Assembly: GCA_003543635.1 (NCBI GenBank)
Contig: DNAE01000098.1
Coordinates: 1 to 8,315 of the forward strand
Origin: Clostridiales bacterium
GTDB taxonomy: Bacteria; Bacillota; Clostridia; Saccharofermentanales; Saccharofermentanaceae
DNA length: 8,315 nucleotides
Reading direction: 5' to 3'
Part shown: positions 5,816-8,315 of the stretch, in pieces
Layout: each line of letters opens with the position of its first letter
Position numbering within the stretch: position 1 is the first letter of the stretch
Notes under the pieces: model-generated
Told to the model about the DNA's origin: nothing
What the model saw: the letters and a program-made list of their open reading frames with translations, nothing else
Databases searched by the model: none
Translations under genes and position numbers: made by a program

Positions 5816-6763
5816 TTAGAGATTTGCTTTGATCTTATTGTAGATCCCTTCGGCATCCAGGCCGTAGTAGTGCATGAGCTCTCCAGCCTTACCTGACTGA
5901 CCGAACTCGTCGTTGATGGCTATCTTTGTGACCTTGACACCTATGCCGTTCTCACAAAGGGCATCGCAGACTGCACTTCCGAGACCTCCGATGACGGAAT
6001 GCTCTTCTGCAACGAAGACTCTTCCCGTCTTCTTGGCGGAAGCCGTTACTGCTTCCACATCGAGGGGCTTAACAGTATGGACGTTGATGACTTCGGCAGA
6101 TATTCCGTCCTTAGCCAGCATATCCGCGGCGAGAATGGACTCGGCAACGCATACGCCGTTACAGAAGATCGTGATGTCGGAGCCCTCAAGGATTTGCACT
6201 GCCTTCCCGATCTTAAAATCATAAGAAGGAGTTGTATTGATGACCGGGACGGCAGCGCGTCCAAACCTGAGGTAAACAGGTCCATCCTTAAGCAGCGCCG
6301 CCCTGACAGCGGCACGGGCTTCGATATCATCTGACGGTACGATGACCGTCATTCCGGGTATGGTCCTCATCAGGGCGATATCCTCAAGGCACTGGTGCGT
6401 AGCACCGTCTTCACCTACCGTGATCCCGGCATGTGTAGCGCCGATCTTAACGTTCAGATGGGGATATCCGATGGAGTTCCTTACCTGCTCGAAGTTTCTT
6501 CCTGCAGCGAACATCGCAAATGACGAGATGAATACGGGCTTTCCGACGGTGGCAAGACCGGCGGCGATACCTGTCATATTCGCTTCTGCGATTCCGCAAT
6601 CGATGTGGCGTTCGGGGAACGCCTTCTTGAATACGGCGGTCTTGGTAGCTCCCGCAAGGTCAGCGTCAAGAACAACGAACTCCGAGAATTCGGCGCCCAG
6701 TTCCGCCAAGGCCTTTCCGTAACTGTCTCTTGTAGCTATCTTGTTGTTCAGATCGATATTCAT
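5816..6763 (-). CDS. Transketolase, C-terminal subunit
   Basis: A 315-residue protein holding the pyrimidine-binding and C-terminal domains of transketolase. E60 within DCGIAEANMTGIAAG is the conserved glutamate that activates the thiamine diphosphate aminopyrimidine. FAMFAAGRNFEQVRNSIGY (82-100) and GATHAGITVGEDGATHQ (108-124), with H111 and H123, are the standard substrate and cofactor blocks; PGMTVIVPSDDIEA (136-149) follows. Joined with the upstream gene it makes a complete enzyme that moves two-carbon ketol units between sugar phosphates (for example xylulose 5-phosphate and ribose 5-phosphate). Its ATG overlaps the stop of the N-terminal gene in an ATGA, and a GGAGG site lies just upstream inside that gene, so the subunits are probably made in equal amounts. 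Split transketolases are common in Firmicutes and archaea. This is the last gene of its operon. Confidence 0.93.
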   Translation of the reverse strand: MNIDLNNKIATRDSYGKALAELGAEFSEFVVLDADLAGATKTAVFKKAFPERHIDCGIAEANMTGIAAGLATVGKPVFISSFAMFAAGRNFEQVRNSIGYPHLNVKIGATHAGITVGEDGATHQCLEDIALMRTIPGMTVIVPSDDIEARAAVRAALLKDGPVYLRFGRAAVPVINTTPSYDFKIGKAVQILEGSDITIFCNGVCVAESILAADMLAKDGISAEVINVHTVKPLDVEAVTASAKKTGRVFVAEEHSVIGGLGSAVCDALCENGIGVKVTKIAINDEFGQSGKAGELMHYYGLDAEGIYNKIKANL

Positions 6764-7605
6764 GAAGCGCCTCCGTTCTGAAGAGCCGCCTTACGAGCCC
6801 TGATCTCTTCGATGGCTTGTTTGTACTCCTCTTCGTTGGGAGCTTTGCCGTGCCAGCCGGCCTGGTCTTCCATAAAGGAAACACCCTTACCCTTGACGGT
6901 CTTCATGATTATCGCCGTGGGACGGTCCGTGCAAGCCTTTGCATCGGCAAATGCCTTCCTGATCTGGGCAAAGTCATGACCGTCGATGTTGATAACGTTA
7001 AAGTTGAATGCCTCGAACTTCTTATCGATGGGATAGGGGCTGCACACGTCAGAGATCCTTCCGTCGATCTGAAGGTCATTGTTGTCAACTATAACGCAGA
7101 GATTGCTGAGCTTTCTGGCTCCGGCAAACATGGCTGCCTCCCAGATCTGACCCTCCTGGATCTCACCGTCTCCGCAGAGGCAGTAGACCCTGAAGTCACC
7201 GGAGGTAAACCTTGCGCCCAGGGCCATGCCGCACGCTGCGGACAAGCCCTGACCTAAGGAACCTGAACTCATGTCGACGCCGGGTGTCTCGTTCATGCAG
7301 GGGTGACCCTGAAGGTAGGAGCCCAGCTTACGGAGGGTCTTAAGATCCTCCACGGGGAAGAATCCCCTGTTTGCAAGCGCGGAATAATATCCGGGTGCCG
7401 TGTGTCCTTTGGAGAGGACGAACCTGTCTCTTCCGGGGAACTTGGGTTCCTTGGGATCGATGTTCATCTCCTCGAAGAACAGATAGGTGAACATGTCGGC
7501 CGCGGAGAGGGATCCGCCGGGATGGCCGGACTTGGCGTTGAACACGCCCTCGATGATGCCCTCTCGCACGTCACATGCGATCAATTCTAATTCTTTATCT
7601 GTCAT
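6760..7605 (-). CDS. Transketolase, N-terminal (thiamine diphosphate-binding) subunit
   Basis: A 281-residue protein matching the first half of transketolase. Conserved elements are SGHPGGSLSAAD (26-37, with H28), LSKGHTAPGYY (64-74, with H68), GSLGQGLSAACGMA (115-128) and the thiamine diphosphate motif, which opens with GDGEIQEGQIWEA (145-157) and closes with the NN pair in VDNNDLQ (N175, N176). It binds the diphosphate and magnesium and partners the product of the next gene. The ATG at 7605 has an AGAGG site (7615-7611) five bases upstream. It lies 33 bases after the isomerase stop with no terminator between, so one operon is likely, linking sugar isomerisation with the pentose phosphate pathway. 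Confidence 0.93.
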   Translation of the reverse strand: MTDKELELIACDVREGIIEGVFNAKSGHPGGSLSAADMFTYLFFEEMNIDPKEPKFPGRDRFVLSKGHTAPGYYSALANRGFFPVEDLKTLRKLGSYLQGHPCMNETPGVDMSSGSLGQGLSAACGMALGARFTSGDFRVYCLCGDGEIQEGQIWEAAMFAGARKLSNLCVIVDNNDLQIDGRISDVCSPYPIDKKFEAFNFNVINIDGHDFAQIRKAFADAKACTDRPTAIIMKTVKGKGVSFMEDQAGWHGKAPNEEEYKQAIEEIRARKAALQNGGAS

Positions 7606-7638
7606 CTTAACCTCTTACTGTCTTTACTCGCCGTTCTT

Positions 7639-8315
7639 TTATGAGAAAGGATTCTCTGAAGGATATAGAACGCCGGCGGGTCTATTATAACCCAAGTCTG
7701 TTCCGGAAAGGCCAAGATACTTGAATACTTCGTAGAGAGCCTTACCGTGGTGACCGAAAGCAACTGCACCGTGATGAGGGAAGTTGTTCTGGATAAGGAC
7801 ATGACGGTAGAATCTGCCCATCTCAGGTATAGCGAATACGCCGATACCGCCGAAGGACTTAGTAGCAACGGGAAGTACTTCACCCTCTGCAACATAAGCT
7901 CTGAGCTGAGCATCAGCCGTGGACTGAAGTCTGAAGAATGTGATATCGCCGGGAACGATATCTCCCTCGAGGGTACCCTGAGTAACTTCCTCGGGAAGAT
8001 TCCTTGCCATGATGAGCTGATACTTCATGGAGCAGGAAGAAAGCTTCTTGGAGCATGTATTACCGCAGTGGAATCCCATGAAGGTATCCGTATGCTTGTA
8101 AGGGAACTTGCCCTTGATGGACTCTTCATACATATCATCGGGTACGGAGTTGTTGATATCGAGAAGCGTAACGATATCCTCGGATACAAGGTATCCGATG
8201 TACTCGGAAAGGCAGCCGTAGATATCAACCTCGCAGGATACGGGGATACCCATACCGGTGAGGCGGGAGTTTACATAACAGGGAACGCAGCCGAACTGTG
8301 TCTGGAATGCGGGCC
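7639..8315 (-). CDS. Sugar isomerase of the L-fucose/L-arabinose isomerase-like family, C-terminal part
   Basis: The last 224 residues are present; the gene enters from the right edge. The visible part starts PAFQTQFGCVPCYVNSRL (upstream of an internal Met at 8253 that is not the start), then GIPVSCEVDIYGCLSEYIG, DINNSVPDD, FMGFHCGNTCSKKL, and GRFYRHVLIQNNFPHHGAVAFGHHG near the C-terminus. These blocks resemble the COG2407 fucose isomerase-like family. By analogy with E. coli FucI, the Glu of CEVDIYG, the Asp of DINN and a histidine of the HH motif would be the metal ligands of an Mn-dependent aldose-ketose isomerase. Substrates in this family include L-fucose, D-arabinose and other sugars, so the name should stay general. 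Its place before transketolase genes suggests an aldopentose substrate. Its own start and promoter lie outside the window. Confidence 0.8.
   Translation of the reverse strand, partial: PAFQTQFGCVPCYVNSRLTGMGIPVSCEVDIYGCLSEYIGYLVSEDIVTLLDINNSVPDDMYEESIKGKFPYKHTDTFMGFHCGNTCSKKLSSCSMKYQLIMARNLPEEVTQGTLEGDIVPGDITFFRLQSTADAQLRAYVAEGEVLPVATKSFGGIGVFAIPEMGRFYRHVLIQNNFPHHGAVAFGHHGKALYEVFKYLGLSGTDLGYNRPAGVLYPSENPFS

Noticed and set aside
1..8315. CRISPR arrays, insertion sequences, tRNA or rRNA genes, phage or plasmid functions
   Set aside because: No repeat-spacer pattern, transposase-like product, cloverleaf or rRNA sequence was recognised on either strand; the window is metabolic and regulatory throughout.

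Overview
The window reads as a carbohydrate-utilisation locus of a low-to-moderate GC Gram-positive, most likely a Clostridia (Lachnospiraceae-like) bacterium. The indications are a lipoprotein-type solute-binding protein with its two permeases and no ATPase alongside, a YesL (DUF624) membrane protein, a transketolase split into two genes, a single-protein AraC-type regulator, and strong AGGAGG-like ribosome binding sites. The genus is inference; no marker gene is present.

Layout, left to right. (1) 1-338, minus: the N-terminal 112 codons of a glycoside hydrolase family 3 enzyme, cut by the window edge. (2) 428-1342, plus: an AraC-family regulator with an N-terminal cupin domain, divergent from the hydrolase. 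(3) 1426-4818, minus: a CUT1-type sugar ABC importer in the order binding protein, permease 1, permease 2; a strong hairpin terminator lies between the binding protein and the permeases. (4) 5074-5736, plus: a yesL-like membrane protein, divergent from the binding protein. (5) 5816-8315, minus: a second operon reading isomerase of the L-fucose isomerase-like family (partial), transketolase N-terminal subunit, transketolase C-terminal subunit. Hairpins sit in both convergent gaps (1343-1425 and 5737-5815). No gene-free stretch exceeds 300 bases; the longest is the 255-base divergent gap 4819-5073.

How it fits together (inference): the regulator senses a sugar ligand and controls import of an oligosaccharide; the family 3 glycosidase cleaves it; the isomerase and transketolase feed the released sugar into the non-oxidative pentose phosphate pathway. 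A pentose-containing oligosaccharide (xylan or arabinan derived) is the best guess, but the sequence does not settle the sugar.

The most interesting signal is regulatory. An 18-base motif, ACAAAnnTTGCTAAnTnT, occurs as a direct repeat with exact 21-base periodicity upstream of the binding-protein gene, and again (one strong copy plus one weak copy in the same 21-base register) between the hydrolase and the regulator gene, where the strong copy fills the spacer of the regulator's own promoter. This is the architecture expected of an AraC-family operator, and it suggests a small autoregulated regulon. No wholly new type of system was seen in the window.
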